The notes beneath the pieces were generated by a model. It saw only the letters and a list, made by a program, of their open reading frames with translations. It had not been told where the DNA came from and ran no database searches. The position numbers and the translations under genes were made by a program. This document shows positions 44,320 through 52,922 of a stretch of 64,000 nucleotides of DNA, in pieces. Origin of the DNA: Bradyrhizobium glycinis (lineage in GTDB: Bacteria > Pseudomonadota > Alphaproteobacteria > Rhizobiales > Xanthobacteraceae); assembly GCF_016031655.1 (NCBI RefSeq), contig NZ_JACCHQ010000006.1, positions 62,001 to 126,000 of the forward strand, given 5' to 3'. Each line of letters opens with the position of its first letter. The first letter of the stretch is position 1.

Positions 44320-46038
44320 ATGCGCCGCCTCCTCGTCACGCTCTGCCTGCTCATGTTCGCGCACTGGTCCGCGCCGGCGGCGGCGCAGCCGCGCAACCAG
44401 CTCGGCCCGCTCTGCACCACCGAGACCACGCCGGCGGACAAGATGGTCGACGCCTGCACCAAGATCATCGCGCTAAAGGTCTTCAAGGGCGAGCAACTCG
44501 CCACCGTGTATTTCTGGCGCGCGGTTGGCTGGAACAAGAAGGGCGACTACGCCAAGGTCATCGCCGATGCGACGGACGCGATCCGGCTGCAGCCGAGCCA
44601 GGCGGTCTATAACCTCAGGGGTTCGGCCTATTACGACAAGGGCGACTACGACATCGCGATCGCCGATTTCGACGATGCGCTGAAGCTCGGCCCGCCCAAC
44701 GGCGCCATCTTCCACAATCGGGGCAACGCCTGGCGCGGCAAGCACGATTATGCCAAGGCGATCGCCGACTACGACATGGCCATCAAGGCCGATCCGAAAT
44801 CGACGTTCTCGTTCCAGAACCGCGGCATCTCGAAGGAAGCGCTCGGAGATCTCGACGGTGCGCTCGCCGACATCAACCAGGCGATCCGGCTCGATCCCTC
44901 GCTGCCGCAGCCGCTGATCAATCGCACCGCAATCTGGCGCGCCAGGGGCGATCTCGATCGCGCCATCGCCGACGGCAGCGAGGCGATCCGGCTCGCCAAG
45001 GAGAAGCCGCCGGTCAACATCATGACGCCGCCCAACAGCGTGCTGATCTCCGGCTACACGCACCGCGCGCTGGCCTATGAAGCCAAGGGCGACTACGCCC
45101 GCGCCGGCGAGGACTATAAGGCAACCTTGGCGATTGTGGCGTCTGATGCCGGCAGCAAGGCCAACCAGGCCACAGCACGCGTGCGCCTGTCGCTGCTGAC
45201 GGACGCGGCCGCGCCGATCCCGCGCGATGCGCCCTCACCGACGACCCAGCCGACCTCCGCCCCCGCCGCGCAACAGACCGGCGCGGCACCGACACAATTG
45301 CCCGCCCCGGCCGTTCGCGGCACACGCATGGCGCTGGTGATCGGCAACGGCGCCTATACCCACGTCAAGGCGCTGCCCAATCCACCCAACGATGCACGCG
45401 CGGTCGCCAAGAGCCTGCGCGACATCGGCTTCAGCGTATCGGAAGGTGTCGATCTCGATCGCGCCGCGATGCAAAAGATGACGCGCGACTTTCTTCGCGA
45501 GGCCGCGCGGGCGCAGGTGGCATTGGTCTATTATGCCGGCCATGGCGTGCAGGTCGACGGCCGCAACTATCTCATTCCGGTCGACGTCGCGCTCAAGCCC
45601 GGCGCGAGCCTGACGGAGGCGATGATCGACATGGACACGATCATGGCCGGCCTCGACGACCAGGTCCGCACCAACATCCTGATCTTCGATGCATGCCGCA
45701 ACAATCCGATGGCGCAGCAGATCGCATCTGCCGGAAACAGTCGCGGCATCGAGGGCGCCTCGGGCCTCGCCGCGCCGACGAGTCTTGGCACCGGTGCGAC
45801 ACTGGGGGCCGGCACGCTGATTGCGTTCGCGACCGCGCCGGGCCAGGTGGCGCTCGACGGCGAAGGCGCCAACTCGCCGTTTTCCGCCGCCCTCTCGCGC
45901 CATATCGGCACGCCAGGGCTGGAGGTGCAGCAGATGCTCACGCGGGTGCGGGCCGAGGTGGTCTCGACCACCAAGAACAAGCAGGTGCCGTGGTCGAATT
46001 CGTCGCTGCTGGGTGAGGTCTATCTGGCGGAGAAGTGA
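44320..46038 (+). CDS. Secreted TPR and caspase-like (peptidase C14, metacaspase/orthocaspase) protein
   Basis: The 572-residue protein has a signal peptide (about 1-22), a TPR array (about 58-290; typical RGNAWRGKHDYAKAIADYDMA repeats, each with G-Y/A-hydrophobic spacing), a proline/alanine linker (298-332) and a C-terminal caspase-like p20 domain. Catalytic His is H408 in VYYAGHGVQ and catalytic Cys is C459 in LIFDACRNNP, with ALVIGNGAYTHVKALPNPPNDA as the family opening. Metacaspase relatives cleave after Arg/Lys. The architecture is usual for bacterial secreted caspase homologues in alphaproteobacteria. Its substrate is unknown. It is divergent from the HTH-methyltransferase gene. Confidence 0.9.
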   Translation: MRRLLVTLCLLMFAHWSAPAAAQPRNQLGPLCTTETTPADKMVDACTKIIALKVFKGEQLATVYFWRAVGWNKKGDYAKVIADATDAIRLQPSQAVYNLRGSAYYDKGDYDIAIADFDDALKLGPPNGAIFHNRGNAWRGKHDYAKAIADYDMAIKADPKSTFSFQNRGISKEALGDLDGALADINQAIRLDPSLPQPLINRTAIWRARGDLDRAIADGSEAIRLAKEKPPVNIMTPPNSVLISGYTHRALAYEAKGDYARAGEDYKATLAIVASDAGSKANQATARVRLSLLTDAAAPIPRDAPSPTTQPTSAPAAQQTGAAPTQLPAPAVRGTRMALVIGNGAYTHVKALPNPPNDARAVAKSLRDIGFSVSEGVDLDRAAMQKMTRDFLREAARAQVALVYYAGHGVQVDGRNYLIPVDVALKPGASLTEAMIDMDTIMAGLDDQVRTNILIFDACRNNPMAQQIASAGNSRGIEGASGLAAPTSLGTGATLGAGTLIAFATAPGQVALDGEGANSPFSAALSRHIGTPGLEVQQMLTRVRAEVVSTTKNKQVPWSNSSLLGEVYLAEK

Positions 46039-46057
46039 CGGCGCACTATACCGCCCC

Positions 46058-46159
46058 GTGATGCCGGGATGGTGCGCAAGCACCAGACCTCAGGTGCGCA
46101 ATTGCGCACCGGGGGATCTCGAGATTCCGGGTTCGCGCTAGGCGCGCCCCGGAATGACG
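46058..46159. repeat. CATTCCGGGG-type intergenic repeat
   Basis: The block runs through GGGGGATCTCGAGATTCC and GGGTTCGCGCTAGGCGCGCC to CCCGGAATGACG; internal palindromes include GGTGCGCAATTGCGCACC. It shares CTCGAGATTCCGG, TTCGCGCT and CCCCGGAATGAC with the elements near 41500 and 52880. It lies between the convergent caspase and MetE-like genes. Confidence 0.75.
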
Positions 46160-46165
46160 CCATCC

Positions 46166-47284
46166 TCAATTACCCCACACTTCCTTCGCGATCTCGACCG
46201 CGAGGCTGAGCTTGGCCCACTGCTCCTCCTCGGAGAGGATGTTGCCCTCTTCCGTCGAGGCAAAGCCGCATTGCGGGGACAGCGCGAGCTGCTCCAAGGG
46301 CGCGAACTTGGCGGCTTCTTCCAGGCGGCGCTTGATATCGTCCTTTTTCTCGAGCTCGCCGAACTTCGAGGTAATGACGCCGACCACGACGACCTTGTTG
46401 CCCTTGGGCAGGAAGCGCAGCGGCTCGAATCCGCCGGCGCGGTCGGAGTCGTATTCCAGGAAGTAGCCGTCGTAATTGGTGCCGGCGAGCATGGTCTCGG
46501 CAACAGGCTCGTAGCCGCCCGAAGAAATCCAGGTCGAGCGGAAATTGCCGCGGCAGACATGCGTGGTCACAACCATGTCGGCCGGCTTCTCCGCCAGCGC
46601 ATAGTTGATGATGCGGGCATAGATCTGCTGCAGGCCATCCGGGTTATCGCCGCGCTCACGCGCCTTCTGCAATTCGTCCTGCGAGCAGAGATAGGCCCAG
46701 ACGGTGTCGTCGAACTGGAGATAGCGGCAGCCGGCGTCGTAGAACGCCTTCACGGCCTTGCGATAGGTCTTGCCGAGATCTTCGTAAAAGGGTTCGAGAT
46801 CGGGGTAGACGTCCTTGGAGATCGACTTGCGCCCGCCGCGGAAGTGGAGCACCGCCGGCGAAGGAATCGTCATCTTGGCGGTGACGTGGGCCTGATCGGC
46901 GACCTTCTTCAGGAAGCGGAAGTGATCCAGCATCGGATGGCTATCGGGAAAGTCGAGCTTGCCGATGACGCGGACCGCATCGTGACGGGTCTGCACGCCC
47001 GTGAACTGGATGCCGGTGTCGGGGTGAAACAGCTCGCAGCCCGTGAGCTTGGACAGGAAGTCGAAATGCCACCAGGAGCGGCGGAATTCGCCGTCGGTGG
47101 CGAGCTTCAGCCCGATCGAGGCCTGCTTGTGCACGACCTTCTCGATCTCCATGTCCTCGATCTTGCGCAGATCGTCAGCCGAGATCTCGCCATTCTCCAG
47201 CCGGCTACGGGCTTCCTTGATCTTGGGCGGACGCAGGAGGCTGCCAACTTCGTCGGCGCGGAAGGGGGCTTTGGTTCGCTGCAT
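46166..47284 (-). CDS. Cobalamin-independent methionine synthase family protein (MetE C-terminal domain only)
   Basis: The 372-residue protein corresponds to the catalytic C-terminal half of MetE. The zinc ligands are present: THVCRGN (His, Cys near 241-243), the Glu in FLEYDSDRAGG and the Cys in LSPQCGFAS near residue 345. It lacks the N-terminal domain that binds polyglutamyl folate in full MetE (about 750 residues), as in YxjG/YxjH-type proteins. A methyl donor other than methyl-THF-triglutamate is likely. It is on the same strand as, and 19 nt downstream of, livF. Confidence 0.88.
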   Translation of the reverse strand: MQRTKAPFRADEVGSLLRPPKIKEARSRLENGEISADDLRKIEDMEIEKVVHKQASIGLKLATDGEFRRSWWHFDFLSKLTGCELFHPDTGIQFTGVQTRHDAVRVIGKLDFPDSHPMLDHFRFLKKVADQAHVTAKMTIPSPAVLHFRGGRKSISKDVYPDLEPFYEDLGKTYRKAVKAFYDAGCRYLQFDDTVWAYLCSQDELQKARERGDNPDGLQQIYARIINYALAEKPADMVVTTHVCRGNFRSTWISSGGYEPVAETMLAGTNYDGYFLEYDSDRAGGFEPLRFLPKGNKVVVVGVITSKFGELEKKDDIKRRLEEAAKFAPLEQLALSPQCGFASTEEGNILSEEEQWAKLSLAVEIAKEVWGN

Positions 47285-47303
47285 GTGTCACTCCCTGGAC
47301 ATC

Positions 47304-48020
47304 TTAGTGGGCGCTCGCCCCGGCGACGCCGAGATGGCGCTCCAGGACAGAGGGGTCGGTCTTCAGCGCGGCGCTCGGAGCGTCGTGGACGATCGTTCCG
47401 CGCTCCAATATCACAACGCGGTCGGCGAGCCCCAGAATCTTTTGCGCATTCTGCTCGACAATGATCGAGCAGATGCCCCCGGACCGGGTGATGGTCCCGA
47501 TCGCCTTCAAGAGTTCCTCAACGATGATGGGCGCAAGACCCTCGGTCGGTTCGTCCAGCAGCAGGACTTTCGGATTGAGGGTGAGTGCGCGGCCGATCGC
47601 CAGCATCTGTTGCTCGCCGCCGGAGAGCTGGTTGCCGAAATTGCTCCGCCGCTCCTTCAGCCGCGGGAACATCTCGTAGACCTTCTCGACCGTCCAGGGA
47701 CCGGGCTGCGCCACGGCGGTCATGTTCTCTTCCACCGTCAGCGAGCGGAAGATGTTGCGCTCCTGCGGCACCCAGCCGATGCCGGCGCGCGCCCGCTGGT
47801 CGGGCCGCATCGCCGTGACGTCGGTGCCGGCAAGCGCAATGGAGCCTGAGAAGCGGCGCGTGACGCCGACGATCGAGTTGATCAGCGTGGTCTTGCCGGT
47901 GCCGTTGCGTCCGAGCAGCGCCAACACCTGTCCTTCGGCGAGACGGAGCGTCATCTTCGGCAGCACCACCGCCTCGCCGTAGCCGGCGCGAAGTGAATCG
48001 ATCGCGAGCAGGTCAGACAT
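47304..48020 (-). CDS. livF: Branched-chain amino-acid ABC transporter ATPase LivF
   Basis: The 238-residue ATPase has GRNGTGKTTLINSI (Walker A, near 36-49), QLSGGEQQMLAIGRAL (signature, near 135-150) and VLLLDEPTEGLAP (Walker B), the usual LivF forms. It powers import with LivG. The start overlaps livG by 8 nt. It is the last transporter gene of the livHMGF run; the MetE-like gene follows. Confidence 0.95.
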   Translation of the reverse strand: MSDLLAIDSLRAGYGEAVVLPKMTLRLAEGQVLALLGRNGTGKTTLINSIVGVTRRFSGSIALAGTDVTAMRPDQRARAGIGWVPQERNIFRSLTVEENMTAVAQPGPWTVEKVYEMFPRLKERRSNFGNQLSGGEQQMLAIGRALTLNPKVLLLDEPTEGLAPIIVEELLKAIGTITRSGGICSIIVEQNAQKILGLADRVVILERGTIVHDAPSAALKTDPSVLERHLGVAGASAH

Positions 48021-48768
48021 CGACCGCCTCCTCGCCGAGATAGACCGCCTTCACCTGCGGATCGCGCGCGACCTCTTCGGGCCGGCCTTCGGTCAGCAGC
48101 GCGCCCGAGACCAGCACCGAGATGCGATCGGCAAAGGAGAACACGAGGTCCATGTCGTGCTCGATCAGGAGCACGGTGACGTCCCGCGGCAGGCTGCCCA
48201 CGACGGCGAGAATGTCGTGGCGCTCGCTCTCGGGCACGCCGGCGGCGGGCTCGTCGAGCAGCAGCACGCGCGGCTTGGCTGCAATGGCGACCGCAATCTC
48301 GAGCAGGCGCTGCTTGCCGTAGGGCAGCGTCACCGTCTGCTCGTTCATGACGTCGAGCAGGTGGAAACGGGAGAGCAGATCGGCGATCTCGCCATTGACG
48401 TCATTGCGCGTGCCCATCCGCCGCCACCAGTCGCCGCCATGGCCGAGACGTTCGGAGACCGCGAGCCCGATGGTCTCCAGGGGAGTCAGGTCCGGGTAGA
48501 GCTGGTTGATCTGGAACGTGCGCGACAGTCCGCGCAGCACGCGCTTGTGCACAGGCAGATCGGTGATGTCGTGGCCTTCGAGCAGGATGCGGCCCGAGTT
48601 CGGCTTCAGCACGCCGGTGAGCTGGTTGATGACCGTGGTCTTGCCGGCACCGTTCGGGCCGATCAGCGCGTGGCGGGCACCCTGCTCGACCTTCAGGGAC
48701 AGATCGCGAGTGACGCGCAGGCCACCGAACTGCTTTTCGAGATTTTGGGTTTCGAGCGCGATGGTCAT
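48013..48768 (-). CDS. livG: Branched-chain amino-acid ABC transporter ATPase LivG
   Basis: The 251-residue ATPase has IGPNGAGKTTVINQLTG (Walker A, near 37-53), SRTFQINQLYPDLTPLE (Q-loop region) and VLLLDEPAAGVPESE (Walker B), which mark LivG rather than LivF. The signature motif reads TLPYGKQRLLEIAVA. It overlaps livM by 4 nt (ATGA) and livF by 8 nt, so the run is translationally coupled. Confidence 0.95.
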   Translation of the reverse strand: MTIALETQNLEKQFGGLRVTRDLSLKVEQGARHALIGPNGAGKTTVINQLTGVLKPNSGRILLEGHDITDLPVHKRVLRGLSRTFQINQLYPDLTPLETIGLAVSERLGHGGDWWRRMGTRNDVNGEIADLLSRFHLLDVMNEQTVTLPYGKQRLLEIAVAIAAKPRVLLLDEPAAGVPESERHDILAVVGSLPRDVTVLLIEHDMDLVFSFADRISVLVSGALLTEGRPEEVARDPQVKAVYLGEEAVDV

Positions 48769-49793
48769 GAATCGCTCTCCGGCACGGCGACGATCGCCTT
48801 GCGGCCTGCAATCTGCCTGATGATCAGGTTCGGCACATACAGCACCCAGCGATGCAGGCGCTGGCGGCCGACCAGCACGATCACGACCAGCACGAGGCCG
48901 ATCCAGAACTGCCAGTATTGCGGCGTGATGGTCGAGAACAATTCCTGGAGCATGCGGAAGATCACCGCGCCGATCAGCCCACCATAGAGATAGCCGGTGC
49001 CGCCGATCACGAGCACCAGCATCAGGTCCGCGGAGCGCTCCATGGAAAACACGTCGAGCGAGGCGATCGCGGTCGTCTGGGTGAACAGCGCTCCCGCAAT
49101 GCCGGCATAGAACGCGGCGAGCGTATAGATCGCGATCAGGCGACGGTTGACGGGAATGCCAATGGCGGCGGCCCGGAGGGGATTGTTCTTGATGGCGCGC
49201 AGCGACAGGCCGAACGGGGAATGCACGACGCGGCGGGCGAACAGGAACAGCAGGAACAACACGGCCAGCGAATAGAAGAAGCCGGCCTTGCCGAACATAT
49301 CGAACGGGATCTCGCCGAAGATCGGCTGCATCTCGATGCCTTGCAGGCCGTCGGTACCGCCGGTGATATTGGAGAAGCGCTCGGCGAGCGCTTCCAGCAG
49401 CAGCGCAATGCCGAGCGTCACCATCAGGCGCGTCAGGTCGACGCCGCGGATCACCAGAAAGCTGGTGGCAAAGCCGAGCACCATGGCGGCAAGGCCGGCG
49501 ACGATCAGCGCCAGCACGGGCTCCTTGACGATGCCGTGAAGCGCCAGCAGCCCCGCGGCATAGGCGCCGACGCCGAAGAAGGCGGCATGGCCCAGCGACA
49601 CGATGCCGGCATAGCCGAGGATGAGATCGAGCGACATCGCAAACAGCGCGAGGCGCAGGATGTCGGTCATGATGAGATAGCGCGACGGAAACGCGAAGCC
49701 GCAGGCCAGCACGACCAGCCAGAAGGCGATTTCGCCGTAGTGCCAGCGCGCCTGCCGCTGGGCATGATGGCCGACGTCGGAAGCAGCGCTCAT
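48765..49793 (-). CDS. livM: Branched-chain amino-acid ABC transporter permease LivM
   Basis: The 342-residue integral membrane protein has about nine helices, the LivM motif SLDLILGYAGIVSLGHAAFF (near 53-72) and the EAA-like loop SLRAIKNNPLRAAAIGI. The start at 49793 (MSAASDVGHHAQ) lies 8 nt after the livH stop. The open frame extends upstream in livH, but that part is a shadow of livH. It overlaps livG. Confidence 0.93.
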   Translation of the reverse strand: MSAASDVGHHAQRQARWHYGEIAFWLVVLACGFAFPSRYLIMTDILRLALFAMSLDLILGYAGIVSLGHAAFFGVGAYAAGLLALHGIVKEPVLALIVAGLAAMVLGFATSFLVIRGVDLTRLMVTLGIALLLEALAERFSNITGGTDGLQGIEMQPIFGEIPFDMFGKAGFFYSLAVLFLLFLFARRVVHSPFGLSLRAIKNNPLRAAAIGIPVNRRLIAIYTLAAFYAGIAGALFTQTTAIASLDVFSMERSADLMLVLVIGGTGYLYGGLIGAVIFRMLQELFSTITPQYWQFWIGLVLVVIVLVGRQRLHRWVLYVPNLIIRQIAGRKAIVAVPESDS

Positions 49794-49801
49794 CGGCGAA
49801 C

Positions 49802-50671
49802 TCAACGCGCGGCCGTGCGGCCGAACAGGCCGTTCGGGCGCCAGATCAGGATCACGATCATCATGGTGTAGATCACGAAGGGGCCCATCTTCGGCACGTA
49901 ATATTTGCCGGCGACGTCGCCAATGCCGAGCAGCAGCGAGGCGAGGAATGGGCCTGTTATCGAGGACGAGCCGCCGACGGTGACCACGATCAGGAAGTAG
50001 ATCATGAACTTCAGCGGGAAATACGGATCGAGGCCGAGGATCTCGGCGCTGAGCGCGCCGCCGAGGCCGGCGAGCCCGCAACCGAAGGCAAAGGTGAAGG
50101 CGAACACCTGCGGCACGTTGATGCCGAGACCGCTCGCGGCGCGGGGGTCATCGACGGCCGCGCGCAGGCGGCTGCCGAAACGCGTCTTCGCCAGCACCAT
50201 TTGAAGCGCGATGGTCAGCAGGCCGCAGATCACGATGATCATCAGCCGGTAGCGGCCGATGCCGACGCCGAACAGGTCGAACTGGCCCTGGAGCGCGGCG
50301 GGTAAATTGATGAAGACCCGCGAGGATCCCTGGATGTAATCGACGGCTGCCACCGACATGAAGGTCAGGCCGATCGTGAACAGCACCTGGTCGAGATGGC
50401 TGCGGGTGTAGAGATGACGGTACAGCGTGCGCTCGAGCGCGATGCCGATTGCAGCCGAGGAGACGAAAGCGAGCGGCAGGGCCGCGAAGAACGGCCAGCC
50501 CATCCGGTTGACCAGCACCATGCAGACATAGCCCCCGGCCATCGCGAAGGCGCCGTGGGCGAGATTGACGAAGTTCATCAGGCCGAGCGTGACCGCGAGC
50601 CCGCAGGCGAGCACGAATAGCAGCATGCCGTAGGCGACGCCATCGAACAGGTTGGTGAGGATTGCGGTCAT
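49802..50671 (-). CDS. livH: Branched-chain amino-acid ABC transporter permease LivH
   Basis: The 289-residue permease has eight helices and standard motifs: LFDGVAYGMLLFVLACGLA (8-26), GLMNFVNLAHGAF (near 30-42) and AVDDPRAASGLGINV (cytosolic loop). It pairs with LivM in the membrane. It is separated from the binding-protein gene upstream by about 230 bases that contain a large palindromic repeat. Confidence 0.94.
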   Translation of the reverse strand: MTAILTNLFDGVAYGMLLFVLACGLAVTLGLMNFVNLAHGAFAMAGGYVCMVLVNRMGWPFFAALPLAFVSSAAIGIALERTLYRHLYTRSHLDQVLFTIGLTFMSVAAVDYIQGSSRVFINLPAALQGQFDLFGVGIGRYRLMIIVICGLLTIALQMVLAKTRFGSRLRAAVDDPRAASGLGINVPQVFAFTFAFGCGLAGLGGALSAEILGLDPYFPLKFMIYFLIVVTVGGSSSITGPFLASLLLGIGDVAGKYYVPKMGPFVIYTMMIVILIWRPNGLFGRTAAR

Positions 50672-50713
50672 CGATAGCCGGAAATAGCCCTAGATGTATC
50701 CAAGTGCCTTACT

Positions 50714-50890
50714 GCGCCCCCTCCCCCTCTTGCGGGGGAGGGTCGGGGAGAGGGTGTTTCCGCAATGGGGCAATCCCCAAGAGGAGACAGCCCTCACCCG
50801 GCGCTTTGCGATAGCCGAGGCTTCGCCTCGGCGTCTCTTAAAGGACGGCAGCCGAAGGCGGCCTACGCTCTCCCGCAAGCGAGAGAGGTT
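50714..50890. repeat. Large palindromic intergenic repeat, copy B
   Basis: This element shares its blocks and orientation with 16308-16456: CTTGCGGGGGAGGG, GGGGAGAGGGTGT, AGCCCTCACCCGGCGC and CTCTCCCGCAAGCGAGAG. It also has its own insert near 50830-50870 (TCTCTTAAAGGACGGCAGCC). Strong palindromes such as GCCGAGGCTTCGCCTCGGC (50814-50832) would fold in RNA. It lies between the binding-protein gene and livH. Confidence 0.8.
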
Positions 50891-50902
50891 CAGAAGAGCG
50901 CG

Positions 50903-52081
50903 TCACTTCTTGGTCTTGCCGAGATCCTTGACGGCCTCGAAGGTCGCGAACTCGACATTGTAGAGTTCGCCATCCACCTTCTCGACCTTGCGGATGTAGA
51001 TGTTCTGCACGATGTCGCGGGTCTCGGGGTCGATCGAGATCGGACCGCGCGGGCTCTCCCACTTCTGGCCCTTCATGGCCTCGATCAGCTTGTCGCCGTT
51101 GGTGTCGCCACCGGTCTTCTTCAGCGCCTCGTAGATCAGGTGGATGCCGTCATAGCCGCCCACGGCCATGAAGCCCGGACGGTTGCCGAAGGCCTTCTTG
51201 TAAGCCGCGACGAAGTCCTTGTTCATCTGCGATGGGTGCGCCGCCGAATAGAGATGCGCGGTGACCGTGCCGAGTACGGCGTCGCCCATGTTGTTGAGCA
51301 GATCGTCGTCCGTGACGTCGCCCGGCCCGATCACCTTGATGCCGGCCTTGTCGAGGCCACGCTCGGCATATTGCTTCATGAAGTTGCCGCCCTGGCCCGC
51401 CGGCACGAACACGAAGATCGCGTCCGGCTTTGCGTCCTTCATGCGCTGCAGGAACGGAGCGAAGTCGGGGTTCTGCAGCGGCACCTTGACCTCTTCCACC
51501 ACCTCACCGCCTCCGGCCGTGAAATGCTGCTTGAAGAAGTTGAGGGCGTCATTGCCCGGCGCGTAGTCCGAGGTCAGCGTCGCGACCTTCTTGATGCCGT
51601 TCTTCGCCGCCCAGTCGGCGATGATGGTCGAGGATTGCGCCAGCGTGAAGCTGGTGCGCACGATATAGGGCGAACGCTCGGTGATGATGGAGGTGCCCGC
51701 CGCCATCACGACTTCCGGGATCTTGGCCTGGGTTGCGAGCGGCGCGGCGGCGAGCGCGGCCGGCGTCACGCCGAAGCCGGCGATGAAATTGACCTTGTCG
51801 TTGACGATCAGCTCCTGAGCGGCGGTCTTGGTCTTGTCCGGAATTGCGGCGTCGTCCTTGACGATGACCTCGACCTTCTTGCCGGCGACGGTCTCGCCCT
51901 TCTGCTGCATGTAGAGCTTGATCGCGTTCTCGATCTGCTTGCCGGTCGAGGCCTGGCCGCCGGTCATCGGCAGGATCAGCCCGATCTTGACCGTGTCTTC
52001 CGCCTTGGCGGGCGCGACGGCCGCAAGGCCCGCGATAGCGACAACCGCTGCGGTGCGTGAAAAAATCCTGCGTTCGAACAT
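50903..52081 (-). CDS. Branched-chain amino-acid ABC transporter substrate-binding protein
   Basis: The 392-residue protein has a signal peptide (about 1-27, ending APAKA) and the LivJ/LivK type I fold: VKIGLILPMTGGQASTGKQ (31-49), GFGVTPAALAAAPLA and GYDGIHLIYEALKK (near 326-339). It delivers ligand to LivHM in the periplasm. Many such proteins in Bradyrhizobium bind compounds other than Leu/Ile/Val. GGGGAGG lies 9-10 nt before the ATG at 52081. A frame upstream to 52108 is not family-like. Confidence 0.94.
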   Translation of the reverse strand: MFERRIFSRTAAVVAIAGLAAVAPAKAEDTVKIGLILPMTGGQASTGKQIENAIKLYMQQKGETVAGKKVEVIVKDDAAIPDKTKTAAQELIVNDKVNFIAGFGVTPAALAAAPLATQAKIPEVVMAAGTSIITERSPYIVRTSFTLAQSSTIIADWAAKNGIKKVATLTSDYAPGNDALNFFKQHFTAGGGEVVEEVKVPLQNPDFAPFLQRMKDAKPDAIFVFVPAGQGGNFMKQYAERGLDKAGIKVIGPGDVTDDDLLNNMGDAVLGTVTAHLYSAAHPSQMNKDFVAAYKKAFGNRPGFMAVGGYDGIHLIYEALKKTGGDTNGDKLIEAMKGQKWESPRGPISIDPETRDIVQNIYIRKVEKVDGELYNVEFATFEAVKDLGKTKK

Positions 52082-52552
52082 CAGATGTCCCTCCCCTTCA
52101 TTCCTCACTCTTGTGCGCCGGACCGAGTACCCGGTCCTTGCCGCGCTTCACTCACGGACAAGCCATGCCGTGCGGCCACATGGCGTCCTCTGCAACCCCG
52201 TTGTCAATCGGACGTTGGGCGACCATTCGGCGCAAGCCGCGTGATCTGCCTCAACGACGGCAGGGAGAGATTTGTACGATTGTACAAATAAAATGGTCCT
52301 GTCAACGAAAAAGCCCCGCCTTGTGGCGCGGCCCCGCCCCGATGACCGTCACGACCATCGCGCAGTGTATACCGTACCAACTGCAGCTCCCCCATCAAGC
52401 TCAAAATATGACTATTATAATACCTTTCTTGTATACAGCTTCGTCCACCCTCGAATAGGCCAATTTTACATATTGAGAGCTATGGTTTGCCGCCGACGCC
52501 TATCCGGCGCTCCACCATCTGCGCCCCAATCGGGGCACGACCAGAGATATTC
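52082..52552. other. 471-base intergenic region with operator-like and AT-rich parts
   Basis: Next to the binding-protein gene lies ordinary GC-rich sequence. A perfect palindrome at 52270-52289 and an imperfect GCCCCGCC/GGCGCGGC hairpin near 52313-52333 follow. From about 52395 to 52500 the sequence becomes clearly AT-rich (TATTATAATACC, TTGTATACAG), as a promoter region would. I find no gene in it. Confidence 0.6.
52270..52289. promoter_or_regulatory. Palindromic operator upstream of the liv binding-protein gene
   Basis: ATTTGTAC-GATT-GTACAAAT has perfect 8-bp arms around a 4-bp centre. The arms resemble the operators of some GntR-family repressors (TTGTAC...GTACAA). It lies about 190 nt upstream of the binding-protein start. 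No GntR gene is in this window. Confidence 0.55.
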
Positions 52553-52840
52553 ATGCGCTCCCGTTCGCTTTCGATCGCCGCCGCACTGGCCCTGCTCGCT
52601 CCCAATCTTGCAGGCTGCGGGACGATCAATGAAAAGCTCTCCGGCGGCATGGGCGACTACGTCCCGCAATGGGCCGGCGGCCTGCCCGCTGATGCGCCGC
52701 CGCGACCCGGCTCGCCGCAATACGACGCCTACATGAAGGAACGCGAGCGCAAGCGGCTGATGCCGGCGGCCGATCGCGAGAAGGAAGAACAGGCCCAGAA
52801 GGGCGCGACGGGGACAAATTCGGGAAACGCGGTGCGTTGA
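52553..52840 (+). CDS. Small putative lipoprotein
   Basis: The 95-residue protein starts with a type II signal peptide: MRSRSLSIAAALALLAPN then LAGC, with the acylated cysteine at position 22. The mature part is hydrophilic, Pro/Gly-rich near the middle (WAGGLPADAPPRPGSPQYD) and rich in Lys/Glu/Gln near the end (MPAADREKEEQAQKG). I recognise no family. I use the ATG at 52553; an in-frame start at 52487 would hide the signal. The ribosome site is weak. It is followed by a dispersed repeat. Confidence 0.75.
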   Translation: MRSRSLSIAAALALLAPNLAGCGTINEKLSGGMGDYVPQWAGGLPADAPPRPGSPQYDAYMKERERKRLMPAADREKEEQAQKGATGTNSGNAVR

Positions 52841-52849
52841 GACGCCGCC

Positions 52850-52920
52850 GTCATTCCGGGGCGATGCGTCAGCATCGAACCCGGAATCTCGAGATTCCGG
52901 ATTCGCGCTTCGCGCGCTCC
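52850..52920. repeat. CATTCCGGGG-type intergenic repeat
   Basis: It begins GTCATTCCGGGGCGATGCGT and contains ACCCGGAATCTCGAGATTCC and GGATTCGCGCTTCGCGCGCTCC (the latter 22 bases, quoted as GGATTCGCGCTT and CGCGCGCTCC). The GGAATCTCGAGATTCC core is a perfect palindrome. It separates the convergent lipoprotein and purU genes. Confidence 0.75.
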
Positions 52921-52922
52921 GT

